Shown: piece after piece, positions 7,252 to 17,200 of the stretch | Layout: each line of letters begins with the position of its first letter | Position numbering within the stretch: position 1 is the stretch's first letter | NCBI GenBank assembly: GCA_964457755.1 | Contig: CAYWGC010000043.1 | Location: forward strand, 1-25,868 | Origin: Tharpella sp964457755 | Lineage (GTDB): Bacteria; Desulfobacterota; Anaeroferrophillalia; Anaeroferrophillales; Tharpellaceae | Direction of reading: 5' to 3' | Length of the DNA stretch: 25,868 nucleotides | Notes under the pieces: model-generated | Seen by the model: the letters and a program-made list of their open reading frames with translations, nothing else | What the model was told of the DNA's origin: nothing | Database searches by the model: none | Translations under genes and position numbers: made by a program

Positions 7252-8672
7252 TACAAACCAAAGTTCCAGAATTTGCCGTGATCGGCCATCCTAACGAGGG
7301 TAAATCTTCGGTGCTCTCAACCCTGGCCGAAGACGACTCGGTGCGGATCAGTGCGATGCCGGGTGATACCCGGGTGTGTCGAACCTTTCCGGTTGTCATA
7401 GATGGTCGGGAAGTGGTTCGTTTTACCGATACCCCCGGTTTTCAGAATCCGCGCCAAACCCTCAAGTGGGTTGAGCAGTATCGGGGCAGTCATGAAACCC
7501 TGGTCGCTGATTTTATAGAGGCTCACCAGGATGATGAAAACTTTCATGATGATTGCCAGTTGCTTCAGCCCCTGTTGCGGGGTGCCGTAATTATTTTTGT
7601 CGTCGATGGTTCGAGGCCTTTGCGCAATGTCGACCGGGCGGAGATGGAGATTCTCAGGCTTACCGGTTGCCCGCGCATGGCGATCATCAATTGTAAATTG
7701 GAAGATACCGTCTGGTTGGCCGATTGGCAGGCCGAATTCAGAAAACATTTTAACTCGATCCGGCTTTTCAACTCATGTCAGGCAAGCTATCGGGAGCGGA
7801 TTGAACTCCTCCAGAGTCTGCGCTCTATCGATCAGGATCTCGAGCCTGTCTTGGAAGAGGTGATAACCGCTTTTACTGAAGATTGGCGGGAACGTAATCG
7901 GCAGGTGGTTGAGTTGGTGTTGGATCTGCTTGAAGAGGGGTTGGGTTACACTCGTTCGGTCACGGTTAAGCCGGGAGCCGACGAAGAAGTCCTCAAAGAG
8001 AAGCTGCATCAAGATTTTGTCAGGTTTTTGCGCCAGCGCGAGAAAAAGTGTCATAAAGCGTTGCGGGCTCTGTTTAAACATAATATATTTGATTGTGAGC
8101 TGCCGCCTCAGTCGATTCTTCAGGAAGACCTTTTCTCGGAAAAAACCTGGGAGTTTTTAGGTCTTAGTTCTTCTCAGTTAGTTGTTGCTGGGGCTCTGAG
8201 TGGGGCCGCTGTCGGGGTGGCGGCGGATGTCGCGGCTGCGGGTCTCTCCTTTGGTGTTTTTACATCGTTGGGTGCCCTGTTCGGGGCGGCCGGCACCATC
8301 GCCTTGAAAAGTGGAGAGTTCTTTTCCGGCGTCAAGTTTCTGGGCATGCATCTGGATCAGCAGCAGTTGCAAGTGGGTCCGGTCAAAACCCTGCAGCTCC
8401 TCTTTGTTCTTCTCGACCGGCAACTTCTCTTCTACAGCCATATTATTAACTGGGCTCATGGGCGCAGAGATTATGGAAGCCAGTTGGTGAAAGCGGAAAA
8501 TCATTCATTAAAGGTCGGCTATACCAAGGATTGGGAGCGGTCGCGACGCGGCATCTGCGAGAGTTTTTTCAAGACTCTGCAAAATCATGAAAAACCAGAA
8601 GATAAAAGCTTTCGCGCTCCTTTTGCCGTATTGCTTGGTAAGGTGTTGCTTGAAATATCATCAGGAAAATAG
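7248..8672 (+). CDS. GTPase with DUF3482 domain
   Basis: 474 residues. An Era/EngA-like G domain is at the N terminus: the P-loop GHPNEGKS at residues 13-20, a switch I threonine region near PGDTR (38-42), and G3 DTPG at 61-64. The G4 site is degenerate (INCK instead of NKxD), which weakens guanine specificity. The C-terminal half contains a glycine/alanine-rich hydrophobic hairpin (residues about 310-355) typical of DUF3482 proteins, suggesting membrane insertion next to its DUF2868 partner. The start overlaps the upstream stop by four bases. Its cellular role is unknown; it is likely a peripheral membrane GTPase. Confidence 0.85.
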   Translation: MIQTKVPEFAVIGHPNEGKSSVLSTLAEDDSVRISAMPGDTRVCRTFPVVIDGREVVRFTDTPGFQNPRQTLKWVEQYRGSHETLVADFIEAHQDDENFHDDCQLLQPLLRGAVIIFVVDGSRPLRNVDRAEMEILRLTGCPRMAIINCKLEDTVWLADWQAEFRKHFNSIRLFNSCQASYRERIELLQSLRSIDQDLEPVLEEVITAFTEDWRERNRQVVELVLDLLEEGLGYTRSVTVKPGADEEVLKEKLHQDFVRFLRQREKKCHKALRALFKHNIFDCELPPQSILQEDLFSEKTWEFLGLSSSQLVVAGALSGAAVGVAADVAAAGLSFGVFTSLGALFGAAGTIALKSGEFFSGVKFLGMHLDQQQLQVGPVKTLQLLFVLLDRQLLFYSHIINWAHGRRDYGSQLVKAENHSLKVGYTKDWERSRRGICESFFKTLQNHEKPEDKSFRAPFAVLLGKVLLEISSGK

Positions 8673-8705
8673 TTGTCACACCAATTGTTTTATTGAAAAA
8701 TTGGA

Positions 8706-9026
8706 GTGACTTTGGGGCTACCGGCGAAATATGTTATTCATACGGTTGGGCCGGTCTGGCATGGCGGTTGGTTCGGAGAATCGGAACTTCTAGCCTCATG
8801 CTATCGGTACTCTCTTGAAATCGCCCTGGAAAATCAACTTTGTTCAATCGCTTTCCTCTGTATCAGTACTGGAGTCTATGGCTACCCGGTTGATCTTGCC
8901 GCAAAAGTTGCTATGACCGCTATCACTGAATTTTTAAAGAAATTTCCCGATCAATTTGAAGATGTTATCTGCTGCTGCTTTTCGGCAGAGGCTTTGCAGG
9001 CATATGAGCTCTGTAAAATAGTTTGA
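8706..9026 (+). pseudogene. Macro-domain (ADP-ribose-binding) protein lacking its N-terminal half
   Basis: The frame encodes the C-terminal part of a macro domain related to O-acetyl-ADP-ribose deacetylases: LPAKYVIHTVGPVW, the LASCYRYSLEIA helix, and the substrate-loop signature ISTGVYGYP. Normal family members are about 170-180 residues and begin with a DAIVNAAN segment plus a glycine-rich loop, all of which is missing. Upstream the frame is closed by TGA 8694-8696, and only 33 bases separate it from the GTPase stop, so the missing part is not nearby. GTG 8706 is the first available start. Most likely a deletion remnant; loss of the Asn-containing ligand loop should abolish catalysis. Confidence 0.8.
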
Positions 9027-9052
9027 TTAACTTTAAAAGAGGAGTTTGAAAA

Positions 9053-9430
9053 ATGGCGAAATTACCGGAAATTGTAAATGAAGCTTGGCTAAACCGTGAA
9101 GAGAAAATCATTTTTACCACTGTTGATAAAGACGGCATTCCTAATTCAGTCTATATCACCTGTACTGCCATGTATGGTGAAGATCTTATAATTGTCGCCG
9201 ACAACTATCTTGATAAAACCAAAAAGAATATTTTAGCCGGCAGCAAAGGGTCAGTTCTTTTTATCACCAAAGAGGGCAAAGCGTACCAAGCTAAGGGTTC
9301 GATTGAATATCATCGGGAAGGTGAAATTTTTGCTGATATGAAGACCTGGAATCCTGAAAAACTTCCCGGTCATGCGGCTGCGGCACTAAAAGTGGAAGAG
9401 GTCTATAGTGGCGCCGAGAAACTGATGTAG
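9053..9430 (+). CDS. Pyridoxamine 5'-phosphate oxidase-like FMN-binding split-barrel protein
   Basis: 125 residues, the usual size of the small PPOX-like flavoproteins of anaerobes. The N-terminal strand pattern (IIFTTVDKDGIPNSVYI) and the segment DLIIVADNYLDKTKKNI are typical of the family, which binds FMN as a dimer between barrels. Physiological substrates are mostly unknown. A good ribosome binding site (AGAGGAG at 9039-9045) precedes ATG 9053. The gene is probably transcribed alone and is followed by a strong hairpin. Confidence 0.85.
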   Translation: MAKLPEIVNEAWLNREEKIIFTTVDKDGIPNSVYITCTAMYGEDLIIVADNYLDKTKKNILAGSKGSVLFITKEGKAYQAKGSIEYHREGEIFADMKTWNPEKLPGHAAAALKVEEVYSGAEKLM

Positions 9431-9462
9431 ATATCACTTGTTAAGGCTCTACCCTGACTTTG

Positions 9463-9510
9463 CCACCCTTCATTCCGAAAAAGTCAAAACTTTTTCGGAA
9501 TGAAGGGTGG
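9463..9510 (+). terminator. Perfect 22-bp stem-loop after the PPOX gene
   Basis: Arms 9463-9484 and 9489-9510 are exactly complementary around the loop CAAA. It is followed only by TTTGG, so termination efficiency is uncertain, but position and stem strength fit a terminator; the perfection could also mark a small mobile palindrome. Confidence 0.65.
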
Positions 9511-9638
9511 TTTGGTTCGGATGGAGAGGTTACTTACAGATTGTAAAAGAGCTTACTCGCAAAAAGACTTTTCCTGTCGGACTTGAGATTTTCCAAGTCC
9601 ATTCCTGGCTGGCGGATTTATGGTTTGAGAAAGAGTAG
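9507..9638 (+). pseudogene. Possible gene remnant (C-terminal fragment, unrecognised)
   Basis: A 43-codon frame with coding-like composition (YLQIVKELTRKKTFP then VGLEIFQVHSWLADLWFEKE and TAG) has no plausible start or ribosome binding site of its own and begins within the hairpin after the PPOX gene. It resembles the end of a decayed protein. I do not recognise the family. Confidence 0.3.
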
Positions 9639-9671
9639 GTGTTTGGTAATGCGTATTTCGGAGATTAAATC

Positions 9672-10055
9672 ATGAATGTGGCCTTATGTCCATTTTGCAA
9701 CCTGCCTACTGAGCAAATTCTTTTTAAGAATAGTTTAGTTTTCGCCATACTTGATAAATTTCCAGCTTCGCGGGGGCATCTCTTAATCATTCCTTTTCGT
9801 CATGTGGCATCTTTTTGGGAGCTGGAAGAGGATGAGATGGTGGCCGCCAACGCTATGCTGAAACGGTGTAAATCTTTTATCGATGAAAAATTTACACCAC
9901 AAGGTTACAATGTCGGAGTTAATATTGGTAAAGATGCCGGACAAACGGTTATGCATGTCCATATTCACCTGCTCCCGAGATACGAAGGTGATGTCGAAGA
10001 CCCGGTTGGCGGTGTGCGGCATACTATCCCCGGCAAGGGGAATTATTTACAGTAG
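9672..10055 (+). CDS. HIT family hydrolase/nucleotide-binding protein
   Basis: 127 residues. The histidine triad is at H95-V-H97-I-H99, followed by LLPRY as in the Fhit/HINT branches of the superfamily. CPFC at residues 6-9 is the N-terminal zinc-type pair common in bacterial HIT proteins. These enzymes hydrolyse or transfer nucleotides from AMP-linked substrates. The length is normal and the start ATG 9672 is closely preceded by GGAGA (9660-9664). No clear operon partner; it is the last gene before a 430-base gap in front of the bam operon. Confidence 0.88.
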   Translation: MNVALCPFCNLPTEQILFKNSLVFAILDKFPASRGHLLIIPFRHVASFWELEEDEMVAANAMLKRCKSFIDEKFTPQGYNVGVNIGKDAGQTVMHVHIHLLPRYEGDVEDPVGGVRHTIPGKGNYLQ

Positions 10056-10485
10056 GTCAAAATTCTTTAACAAATTCAATTTTCACCGATCGAGGTAAAT
10101 CTCGCCCTGGAATTCTTTAGGGACGCCTTAGTTTTGTTTGGAATTACGATACCTGGATAGCTTTTAAGACTTCGGCATACTTCCTGCTATTTAAAAATAT
10201 CACATGATAAATCCATTGCTGACGGAGCATGTTTAGGCATTCTTCAGGTCTCTTTGGTTTCCTGTTTTTCGCCATGGTTTAAGGAGTTTGCCATGATGAA
10301 AGTATGGGGTAACTGGGGGACAAACAGGTAATCAACAGATAAATTGCTATGATGCATGTAGTATAGCTTGCGGATGGTAATTTTCTATCATCTATCGGTA
10401 AAAAACGTAGAGGATTGCGCTTTGCTTGAGTATCTTTAAGGTGGCGCCGACGACTATATCGCAGATTGAGTGTAAGGGGTGAAGA
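10056..10485. other. Intergenic region upstream of the bam operon
   Basis: About 430 bases that should hold the bam promoter. I see no sigma54 -24/-12 element (TGGC-N8-TTGC) and no convincing sigma70 pair. The ribosome binding site of bamB is AAGGGGTGA at about 10475-10483. The minus strand carries one short frame (10144-10275). Confidence 0.5.
10144..10275 (-). CDS. Possible 43-residue basic peptide
   Basis: ATG 10275 (minus) opens MAKNRKPKRPEECLNML and runs to TAA at 10144. The composition is plausible for a small protein, but no ribosome binding site is visible and no family is recognised. It would be transcribed divergently from bamB. Confidence 0.2.
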   Translation of the reverse strand: MAKNRKPKRPEECLNMLRQQWIYHVIFLNSRKYAEVLKAIQVS

Positions 10486-12492
10486 ATGAGGTATGCAGAA
10501 ACAGGGTTTAATTTAGAGATTGATCTGACCCGGGGAAATATTGAAAAGGTTGCAACCGATCCAAGAGATACTGAGCTCTATCTCGGAGGGTTGGGGACTA
10601 ATACGAAAATATTATGGGATCGGGTACCACCTGAAGTGGAGCCCTTTTCACCTGAGAATCTTCTCATCTTCGGCGCCGGTCTTTTATGTGGGACACCGGC
10701 TACCGGATGTAATCGTACGATTGTGTCGACTATTTCCCCGCAGACGGGTTTAATGGTCTTTTCGATGATGGGCGGATTCTGGGCTCCGGAGTTGAAGTAT
10801 GCCGGTTATGACAAGGTGGTTTTGCGGGGTAAGTCGCCAAATCTTGTTTACTTGTTGATCCACAATGATAAAGTCGAGCTCCGGGATGCCTCCCATTTAA
10901 AGGGTAAAGGTTCGATTGAAACTGCAGAACTTATTAAAAAAGAGTTGAATGAGCCTAAAGCCCAGATCGCGGCAATCGGTCTGGCTGGTGAAAACCGGGT
11001 CTTTTATGCCTCCATTGAGCAGGGTCGCTCCAGTGCCAGCCGCGGCGGCATCGGTGCCGTTATGGGGGATAAAGGGGTTAAGGCGATTGTTGTACGCGGA
11101 ACTAAAGACCTTAATGTTGCCAAACCGGAAGAGTTTATCGGGCTTTGCAATGAAGTTCTGGAGTACATAAAGGTTCGCGAAGATAACCCTATCCCAGGGG
11201 TAATGCCAATCCTGGCCGGGCTGGGTTCGCCGCAGGAGATGAAGGTTCATGATGAGAAGTGGCATACTGAAAATTTTATGTGGGGAAATTCTCGAACCCG
11301 GAGAAGAGATTTTTGGAATGATGAGATTGCCAATGATTGGACTGAAACCATGGAAAATGCGCGGACTCGGCTGATCAGTTGCTTTAACTGTCCGATGAAA
11401 TGCGGTGCGACAATTTCGATGCCCGGACTGCCTACCTATATGATGAAATGTTTCACGAAGCTGACCTATACCATGGGTGCTTTTTCCGATCTCGATTTTG
11501 GTTTAAGGATTGCGCAAAAGGCTACCGAGTATGGTTTGGATGGGTTTTCAGCCCCGCAGGTTATGGCTTTTGCGCTTGAGCTTTTAGAGGATGGCATCTT
11601 GACGGATAAAGATTTTCCCGAAATGCCAGCTGATAGTGAAGGTCGATTCTACTACCTGCTCGAAAAGATTGTTCGGCGTGAAGGTATTGGTGATATTCTG
11701 GCCGATGGTACCTATTGGGCGGCGCAAAAAATTGGCAAAGGAGCCGACGTTTACGCGCATAACAATATTAAGAAAATTGAGCAGCTACCGCTTAAACTGT
11801 CAATGCTTAATCCGATCTATTTTCTGATGTACTCAACGGGTGAGAAGATGAACATCACCCAGATTGAGGGTCAGTTTCCGCAGGCACCTTTCCCTAAGCG
11901 CGAGCATCGGGAAAAATTTGTCGAGGATTGGATTCAGGTGCCCGATGAAAAGTTTAAACAATATTTTCTCGATTGGGAGATCCGTGGCGAAAACTCAATG
12001 CCCAACTATCCTACTGTTGAGATGACTTGTGATATTGTCGACTGGCAGGAGAAGATGCACTATATTGATGATGCTCTTGGTCAGTGTGCCGGTTTGTCGT
12101 CATTCCCTTTGAAACCGCCGTACCATATCCACAATTATCCTAAATTTATCTCGGCCGGGGCCGGGATTGAGATGGACGAAGAGAAACTGACCCAGGCTGC
12201 CAAGCGTTACCGGACCTTACTCAGGGCTTTTAATAACCGCAGAGGGATGCGTCGAAGTGATGAGAAGCCGCCAGAGGATCATTGGAAAAAGAGATTTCCT
12301 GAGCTTGAGGAAAAGCTTTTGGATGAATATTACAAAATGAAAGGTTGGAATGATCAAGGTATTCCGACTGTGGAGTCTTTACACGAATTAGGTTTGGATT
12401 ACGTGAGCAAAGACCTTTTAGAGAGAGGGATTCTGACTAATAGTGAAGCTGCTTCTTCCAAAGAGGCTTCGGCTGAAAAAGAGAAAAATTAA
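10486..12492 (+). CDS. bamB: BamB, tungsten-containing catalytic subunit of class II benzoyl-CoA reductase
   Basis: 668 residues, an aldehyde:ferredoxin oxidoreductase (AOR) family protein of the size of known BamB. The family pattern is clear: N-terminal beta-rich domain (YLGGLGTN), the cofactor region ASRGGIGAVMGDKGVKAI, the [4Fe-4S] cysteines C299, C302 and C306 in CFNCPMKC, and the fourth at C534 in GQCAGL. In Geobacter metallireducens BamB carries a W-bis-pyranopterin and reduces benzoyl-CoA to cyclohexa-1,5-diene-1-carboxyl-CoA, with electrons passing through BamC. The identity as BamB rather than another AOR comes from the whole downstream gene order C-D-E-F-G-H-I. The true substrate (benzoyl-CoA or a related aryl-CoA) cannot be read from the sequence, and in syntrophs the reaction can run in reverse. 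Confidence 0.9.
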   Translation: MRYAETGFNLEIDLTRGNIEKVATDPRDTELYLGGLGTNTKILWDRVPPEVEPFSPENLLIFGAGLLCGTPATGCNRTIVSTISPQTGLMVFSMMGGFWAPELKYAGYDKVVLRGKSPNLVYLLIHNDKVELRDASHLKGKGSIETAELIKKELNEPKAQIAAIGLAGENRVFYASIEQGRSSASRGGIGAVMGDKGVKAIVVRGTKDLNVAKPEEFIGLCNEVLEYIKVREDNPIPGVMPILAGLGSPQEMKVHDEKWHTENFMWGNSRTRRRDFWNDEIANDWTETMENARTRLISCFNCPMKCGATISMPGLPTYMMKCFTKLTYTMGAFSDLDFGLRIAQKATEYGLDGFSAPQVMAFALELLEDGILTDKDFPEMPADSEGRFYYLLEKIVRREGIGDILADGTYWAAQKIGKGADVYAHNNIKKIEQLPLKLSMLNPIYFLMYSTGEKMNITQIEGQFPQAPFPKREHREKFVEDWIQVPDEKFKQYFLDWEIRGENSMPNYPTVEMTCDIVDWQEKMHYIDDALGQCAGLSSFPLKPPYHIHNYPKFISAGAGIEMDEEKLTQAAKRYRTLLRAFNNRRGMRRSDEKPPEDHWKKRFPELEEKLLDEYYKMKGWNDQGIPTVESLHELGLDYVSKDLLERGILTNSEAASSKEASAEKEKN

Positions 12493-12511
12493 AGTGGAAG
12501 AGGTGATGATC

Positions 12512-13051
12512 GTGAACGTTGAGAAAAAGACCAAGATTATTAAAACGATAAATATAGATGTTGATAAATGTAACGGTTGCCGGGCTTGTGAGGTGATCTG
12601 CTCTTCAGTTCACGCCCTGCCCAAATATAGCAGCAATAATCCGGCGCGATCTCGTATTCGGATAATTCGTGATCCTTTAAGAGATATCTATGTTCCGGTC
12701 TTAGCGGGTGAATACACGGTCGCCGAGTGTGCCGGCCGGGATAAATACATTATTGACGGCAAGGAGTATGACGAGTGTTCTTTCTGTCGGGCTTCCTGTC
12801 CCTCCCGAGAGGAGTTCAAAGAGCCTGATTCCGGTCTGCCCTTGAAATGCGATATGTGTGAAAATGAAGAAGGTGGCCCCATGTGTGTCAAGTGGTGCCT
12901 GGCTGAAGCTCTGGTTTATGAAGAGCGTGAAGTTGAAGTCGAAGAAGAAGACGGGCCGGAGGAGTTGGAGATCGGTTTGGAAGCCTTGATTAGCAAGTAT
13001 GGCATCCAGAGTTTGGTGGATAGCGTTGCCCGGATGACCAAGAAAAGCTAA
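12512..13051 (+). CDS. bamC: BamC, iron-sulfur electron-transfer subunit
   Basis: 179 residues from GTG 12512. This start is preferred because AGGTGAT at 12501-12507 pairs well with the 16S 3' end at normal spacing; ATG 12506 would be too close, and a longer frame overlapping bamB from 12443 has a lysine/leucine-rich N terminus unlike the family. The Cys motifs are ferredoxin-type: CNGCRACEVIC (C20, C23, C26, C30), then CSFCRASC and CDMCENEEGGPMCVKWC, as in HybA/DmsB-like polyferredoxin subunits. BamC forms the BamBC heterodimeric units and passes low-potential electrons to the active site. The C-terminal tail is acidic. Confidence 0.88.
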   Translation: MNVEKKTKIIKTINIDVDKCNGCRACEVICSSVHALPKYSSNNPARSRIRIIRDPLRDIYVPVLAGEYTVAECAGRDKYIIDGKEYDECSFCRASCPSREEFKEPDSGLPLKCDMCENEEGGPMCVKWCLAEALVYEEREVEVEEEDGPEELEIGLEALISKYGIQSLVDSVARMTKKS

Positions 13052-13078
13052 AGTCTTAAAAGAGGATAAATAAAGATA

Positions 13079-14230
13079 GTGGAAACAGTAGCTCCCTTTA
13101 ACGAAATTGTCGATGAGATAAAAGAGGCCGGTGGAGAAACCTTCAAGCTCTGCTACCAGTGCGGTAAGTGCGACGCCGTCTGTCCCTGGAATAAGGTTAT
13201 AACTTTCAGCATGCGCAAGGTGATCCGGGAGGCGGCCTTCGGTTTGACTGATGTTGAAGGGGACAGCTTCTGGCGCTGTACGACCTGCGGAAAATGCGTC
13301 CAGCAGTGTCCCCGGCAGGTCAAACAGATTGAGCTTGGGGTCTCTTTACGGCGGATTGCTACCGAATATCAGGTTTTTCCGACTTCGGTTAAACCGGTTC
13401 GGACCATGAGTGGAAGTCTTGCCGGTAATGGTAATCCTTTAAACGAAGACCGTCAGACGCGGGGTGATTGGGCCAAAGCTCAAGCCGTAAAACCCTTTAC
13501 CGGTGGGATGGAGATCTTATATTTTGTCGGCTGCTATTTAAGTTATGATGCCAGATTGAAAAAAGTTGCCGTAGCTACAGCTAATATCCTTAATAAAGCC
13601 GGGGTCGATTTCGGTATTTTGGGGTCCAAGGAGAGTTGTTGCGGTGAAAGTATCCGCAAAACCGGCGATGAAGACGTTTTTAGACGTCTGGCTACCGATA
13701 ACATCAAAACTTTTATCGATAATGGGGTCAAAAAAATATTGGTCTCCTCGCCCCACTGCTACCATACTCTCAAAAACGAGTACCCTGAATTTATGGTTCA
13801 TTTTGAGATAGTTCATATTACGCAATATCTCTCAGAACTTATTGCTGAAGGAAGACTTGAACTTACTGGGGAGTATGCCAAAAAAGTTACCTATCATGAT
13901 CCCTGTTATCTGGGGCGTCATAACGATATCTACGATGAGCCCCGGGATGTTTTGCAGAAGGTTTCCGGTTTAGAGCTGGTCGAGATGGCTGAAAGCCGCG
14001 AAAACAGCCTCTGTTGTGGTGGTGGTGGCGGTCGGATCTGGATGGAGACGGCTAAGAGCGAAAGATTCTCCGATATAAGAGTAGCTCAGGCCCAGACGGT
14101 TGGGGCTCAGGTTCTGGTGACAGCCTGTCCCTACTGCATTACCAACTTTGAAGAAAGCCGCTTAAGCCTCGAGCCCGAAGACGACATAGAGATCAAAGAT
14201 ATAACAGAAATTATCAGTGAGATAATTTGA
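13079..14230 (+). CDS. bamD: BamD, HdrBC-like subunit
   Basis: 383 residues. The N-terminal HdrC-like domain holds two [4Fe-4S] motifs, C25/C28/C31/C35 (CYQCGKCDAVCP) and C67/C70/C73/C77 (CTTCGKCVQQCP). The C-terminal HdrB-like domain has two CCG modules (SKESCCGES and LCCGGGGG, each with its upstream cysteine, for example DPCYLG). GTG 13079 is the only start in frame after a TAA; the ribosome binding site AGAGGA (13061-13066) is rather distant. In the Bam complex this subunit is thought to take part in flavin-based bifurcation with BamE. HdrB-type CCG modules in methanogens bind the noncubane clusters that reduce heterodisulfide; whether a disulfide substrate exists here is unknown. Confidence 0.87.
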   Translation: METVAPFNEIVDEIKEAGGETFKLCYQCGKCDAVCPWNKVITFSMRKVIREAAFGLTDVEGDSFWRCTTCGKCVQQCPRQVKQIELGVSLRRIATEYQVFPTSVKPVRTMSGSLAGNGNPLNEDRQTRGDWAKAQAVKPFTGGMEILYFVGCYLSYDARLKKVAVATANILNKAGVDFGILGSKESCCGESIRKTGDEDVFRRLATDNIKTFIDNGVKKILVSSPHCYHTLKNEYPEFMVHFEIVHITQYLSELIAEGRLELTGEYAKKVTYHDPCYLGRHNDIYDEPRDVLQKVSGLELVEMAESRENSLCCGGGGGRIWMETAKSERFSDIRVAQAQTVGAQVLVTACPYCITNFEESRLSLEPEDDIEIKDITEIISEII

Positions 14231-14253
14231 AGATTGCGATGAGGAGTTAGAAC

Positions 14254-17200
14254 GTGGAACACGAAGTAATACCAACTGAAATAGTTCAACAATTTTCCGA
14301 AAGTCTGGGTAACGACAGTTTTGGCGATGTGCTGATTGTCGGTGGCGGGATCAGTGGCATTCAAGCTTCACTGGATCTGGCCACAGCCGGTTTTAAGGTC
14401 TACTTAGTCGAAAAAGAGCCGAGTATCGGCGGCCATATGGCCCGACTGGATAAGACCTTTCCTACTAACGACTGCTCGATGTGAATACTCTCACCTAAAC
14501 TGGTCGAGGTCGGCCGGCATCCAAATATTGAGATTCTGACATTCACTGAAGTCGATAGCGTTGAAGGAAAGGTGGGGGAATTTAAGGTAACTCTGAAAAC
14601 TCGGCCCCGCTATATTATTGAGGACCTATGTACCGGTTGTGGTACCTGCGTCGAATACTGTCCGGTAACCTATCCGGATCAGTTTAATCAGGAGATTTCG
14701 GATAATAAAGCGGTCCATGTCTTCTTCTCGCAAGCTATTCCTTTGGTTTCATATATTGATGAGAGCTGTCTTTATCTGAAAGAGAAAAAGTGTGATATCT
14801 GTCGTGGTGTCTGTCAAGCCGACGCCATCGATTTTAGACAGGTACCCAAAAAGGCAGAGATTAAAGTCGGGGCCATAATCCTGGCTCCCGGGATTGAGCC
14901 TTTCGATCCTAAAGTTAATCCCGAATATGGTTATGGCAAGCTCCAGAACGTGGTTACCAGTATGGACTATGAGCGGCTTTTGTCCTCAACGGGTCCTTAC
15001 GAAGGTGAGGTTTTGCGGGCCTCCGACAAAAAGCCTCCGCAAAAGATCGCCTGGGTGCAATGTGTCGGTTCGCGTCGGGTTACCGAGGGTGAGAACAGCT
15101 ACTGTTCCGGGGTCTGCTGTACCTATACGCAGAAACAGTTGATCTTGACAAAAGGTCACGATGCCGATGTTGACTGTACGGTTTTCCATAACGATATCCG
15201 TTCGCACGGTAAGGATTTTGAGCGCTATTTTCAGAGAGCCGAAGAGTTGCCGGGAACCCACTTTATCAGAAGTTATGTTTCGATTGTTGGTGAAAATCCG
15301 GAAACCAAGAATGTCATTGTCCGCTATGCGACGTTCGATGATGGTGTCAAAGAGGAAGAGTTCGACATGGTCGTTCTCTCTGTAGGCTTGAATCCACCTG
15401 CAGATTTTAAAGAGCTGGCGGACAAATTTCAAATTGAGCTTAATGCCCACGGCTTCAGCAAAGCTATTCATACTAATCCGATAGCTACCAACCAGCCCGG
15501 AATTTTTGTTAGCGGCGCCTTTCAGGGGCCGACTGATATCCCGGAGGCGGTGTTTACGGCCAGCGGGGCGGGATCCCAGTGTGGAGAATTGCTTGATTAC
15601 CGGCGCGGTAATCTGGCCACTGAGCGGATTTATCCACCGGAGCGCGATGTTTCGCAGGAAGAGCCCCGGATCGGGGTTTTTGTCTGTCATTGTGGGGCTA
15701 ATATCTCAAGTGTGGTTAATGTCCCCTCATCGGTTGAATATGCCTTAACCCTGCCCAATGTGGTCTACGCCCAGGAACAGCTTTTTTCCTGTGCCACGAA
15801 TTCGGCCAAGGAGATAACTGAACTGGCTAAAGAGAAAGGGCTTAATCGGGTGGTTATTGCGGCCTGTTCTCCGAGAACTCTGGAACCATTGTTTCGCGAC
15901 ACTTTGCGGGAAGCCGGGCTTAATCAATACTATTGTGATATGGCAAATATCCGGGAACACTGTTCCTGGGTCCACGCTAAACAGAAAGATGAAGCCACCC
16001 AGAAAGCTAAAGATATTATCCGCATGTCGGTTGCCCGAACCCGGCATCTGGAGCCTTTGCAGGAGTTTGATCTGGATGTAAACCCGACCGCTCTGGTGGT
16101 TGGCGGCGGGATTGCCGGTATGATCTGTGCGCTCTCAATTGCGCAGCAGGGCCATGAGGTGCAGCTAGTTGAAAGGGCCAAAGATTTAGGCGGTATGGCG
16201 CGGCGTATTCAAAGCACCATCGAAGGTATGGATGTCCAGGAGTATCTCGACGATCTGATCCACAAGGTTTATAAAAATCCTTTGATTCATGTCTCGCATG
16301 AGGCCACGATCACCGATGTTGCTGGCTATGTTGGTAATTTTACGACAACCTTGGAGAGTGAAGGCCGCAGTAAAGTCATAAAACACGGGGCTTCGGTTAT
16401 TGCGATTGGGGCTGATGCTTATACCCCGAACGAATATCTCTATGGGGAAAACGATCAGGTTTTAACCCATATGGAGTTGGGCGAGGAGATCGCTAAAGGC
16501 ACAGAGAGTGTCACTCAGGCTGAGAGCTTGGTGATGATTCAATGTGTCGGTTGCCGCAACGAAGATCGCAATTACTGCAGTCGGGTTTGTTGCTCTCACG
16601 CCATTAAAAACGCTTTGAAACTTAAAGAAGTAAATCCTGAGATGGCGATCTATATCCTTTTTCGGGATATGAGAACCTACGGCCTAAGAGAGGATTACTA
16701 TCGTGAGGCGGCCGAAAAAGGGGTAACCTTTATCCGTTATGAGACTGATGATAAACCTGTAGTTGAAGCTCTTAAAGCGGGCGGCAAGTCACTGTTAAGA
16801 GTATCGGTTCCGGATCCGGTTTTAGGCAAACGATTAGAGCTTGATGTCGATTTTGTCTCTTTGGCGGCGGCGGTTATTCCGGCCGCAACCACTCAGGAAA
16901 TAGCCCGTCAATTCAAGGTTACTTTGAGCCCGGATGATTTTTTCAAAGAGGCCCATGTCAAACTGAAACCGGTTGAGTTTGCTGCCGATGGTGTCTATCT
17001 CTGTGGCACGGCGCACTACCCTAAACATATACAAGAGTGCATTAATCAGGCTTATGGGGCGGCCGGTCGGGTCTTGACCCTGCTTGCCAATGATACGGTT
17101 ACTGCTTCAGGCTCAGTTTGTGAGGTTAATGAGGATGATTGTATCTCGTGCGGTGCCTGTATTACGGCCTGTACATATGATGCGATAGCCTTTGTCGAGA

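Noticed and set aside
10056..10485. Sigma54 promoter for the bam operon
   Set aside because: No TGGC-N8-TTGC element found by eye in the upstream 430 bases.
14254..14571. bamE as a pseudogene with a premature stop
   Set aside because: The stop is TGA at a conserved Cys site, the frame is intact beyond it, and a SECIS-like hairpin follows.
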